Positions 63,233 to 64,000 of a stretch of 64,000 nucleotides of DNA are shown here, in pieces (position 1 is the first letter of the stretch; the number at the start of each line of letters is the position of its first letter). Below the pieces are notes generated by a model that saw only the letters and a program-made list of their open reading frames with translations, was not told the origin of the DNA and ran no database searches. A program made the position numbers and the translations under genes. The DNA comes from Phycisphaera sp. (GTDB lineage: Bacteria; Planctomycetota; Phycisphaerae; Phycisphaerales; UBA1924), in contig RHLH01000001.1 in the NCBI GenBank assembly GCA_003712165.1, positions 744,001 through 808,000 on the forward strand, read 5' to 3'.

Positions 63233-64000
63233 TCACGTGTCTGCCGATTGCGTTGTTTCCTCGATTGTTTCTTGTGCACGGACGCGGAGTGTCCATGCCG
63301 AGGCCAGAATCGAGCACGCCAGGATCGCTGCTCCGAGCGCCTGGTGAGCCGTGGCGAACAGCACCGGGAGCGCACGGACTTCGGGCGCCCCCTCGAGGTC
63401 GTCGTACATCACGACGCGCTCGTCCCCGATCTCGCTCGGCCTGATGACCAGCGCGAGGATGCCCAGGATCATCTGCAGCGATACGCCGTGGAGCAGGAAC
63501 ATGCCCATTCGCTTGAAGAGAGGCGAGCCCCCCGATTCCTTGTCGATTTTCATGAGATTGAACGCGAGGATGACCGTGAACGTGAGCGCGATGAGCGAGA
63601 AGCCCACGTGAGTCATGAGCGCGTGGCCCGAACCGAGATGCCGATACATCGCAGCGAGTGTGAGCTGGATCAGCAGCGTTCCGATCGCGAGCGCGGCCCA
63701 TCGCTTTGATTTCTGCGCAGTCTCGAGATGGATTTCTGCTTTCGCTCGCCAGGTCTCAGTTGTCGAAGCGGCGAGGATCACGGCACCAGCGAGAATGATC
63801 TGTCCGAACACGCCGTGGAACACGCCGAACGCGGGGCTGATGTCAACGACGCGTATGGCGCCCATGATGCCCTGGGCGATAACCGCGAGCAGAAGTGCAA
63901 CACTGAACACCTTCGAGAACTTCGCGTTCCTGGTCGTGAACATACATACGACGAGCGCAATGAATGTCGTCCCTACAAGTGTGCCGAACAGGCGGTGCGT
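63233..64000 (-). CDS. ctaA: Heme A synthase CtaA/COX15, cut by the window edge
   Basis: CtaA oxidises haem O to haem A for cytochrome oxidase. The frame is open to base 64000: before the ATG at 63943 there are 19 more in-frame codons reading THRLFGTLVGTTFIALVV, which matches the first conserved helix of COX15 (HR followed by a Gly-rich helix). The gene therefore starts beyond the window. Inside: QGIMGAIRV (helix III), HGVFGQIILAG, MYRHLGSGHAL, and HQALGAAILACS near the end. Membrane protein with about seven visible helices. Confidence 0.9.
   Translation of the reverse strand, partial: THRLFGTLVGTTFIALVVCMFTTRNAKFSKVFSVALLLAVIAQGIMGAIRVVDISPAFGVFHGVFGQIILAGAVILAASTTETWRAKAEIHLETAQKSKRWAALAIGTLLIQLTLAAMYRHLGSGHALMTHVGFSLIALTFTVILAFNLMKIDKESGGSPLFKRMGMFLLHGVSLQMILGILALVIRPSEIGDERVVMYDDLEGAPEVRALPVLFATAHQALGAAILACSILASAWTLRVRAQETIEETTQSADT

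Overview
The window is a GC-rich piece of a planctomycete chromosome, most likely class Phycisphaerae. The evidence is a DUF1501/DUF1800 gene pair, a tandem DUF1080 protein, several Tat-tagged Gfo/Idh/MocA oxidoreductases and sugar isomerases, a 16S rRNA gene that stands alone with its own terminator (no 23S or 5S beside it), a membrane protein with a two-CxxC zinc ribbon, and Kdo genes (kdsA, waaA) that imply a Gram-negative type outer membrane. No phage, IS element or CRISPR array was seen. Both ends cut through genes: mfd on the left and ctaA (COX15) on the right.

Layout. 1-5.8 kb: mfd (partial), phoU and a zinc-ribbon membrane protein. 5.8-8.0 kb: minus-strand 16S rRNA with a long leader and a terminator. 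8.0-16 kb, minus strand: comF, mcsB and mcsA (protein-arginine phosphorylation), rpmB, a DegT-type aminotransferase, a HEAT-like exported protein and dnaA with DnaA-box-like sites upstream. 16-20.4 kb: GNAT, an exported protein, rpmA, a YjbR-like protein, an AHSA1/ArsR pair and kdsA. 20.5-30.4 kb: otsA with an otsB-GH15 fusion (trehalose), proBA, tRNA-Val, MarR/SDR, DoxX, waaA and tRNA-Lys. 31-41.7 kb: a carbohydrate cluster of tandem DUF1080, Gfo/Idh, two TIM-barrel isomerases, an MFS transporter, two Tat-tagged Gfo/Idh, ApbE and a monohaem membrane protein. 41.9-47.1 kb: SNF2 helicase and SWIM protein separated by an AT-richer sulfotransferase that carries a frameshifting A9 tract. 47.1-52.6 kb: a candidate structured RNA, tRNA-Gln, then a Firmicutes-like order of glmU (N-domain only), prs, ctc/rplY, pth, rpsF, ssb and rplI. 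52.6-57.4 kb, minus strand: pilT, a membrane-anchored GspE-like ATPase with degenerate nucleotide motifs, and a CvpA-like membrane protein. 57.7-64 kb: a sigma-70 factor, a Mn-type superoxide dismutase with a second start that adds a Tat signal, a small membrane protein, DUF1501, DUF1800 and ctaA.

How the parts work together. Most genes are housekeeping. The unusual candidates are the carbohydrate cluster, which reads like an oxidise, cleave and import route through 3-keto sugars with an envelope electron carrier; the pilT / pseudo-ATPase / CvpA-like operon; the hairpin-rich RNA before tRNA-Gln, which has its own promoter-like sequence; and the slippery sulfotransferase. A recurring -10 element (GCTACACT) lies before several genes, and for some of them it sits so close to the start codon that a leaderless mRNA is implied.
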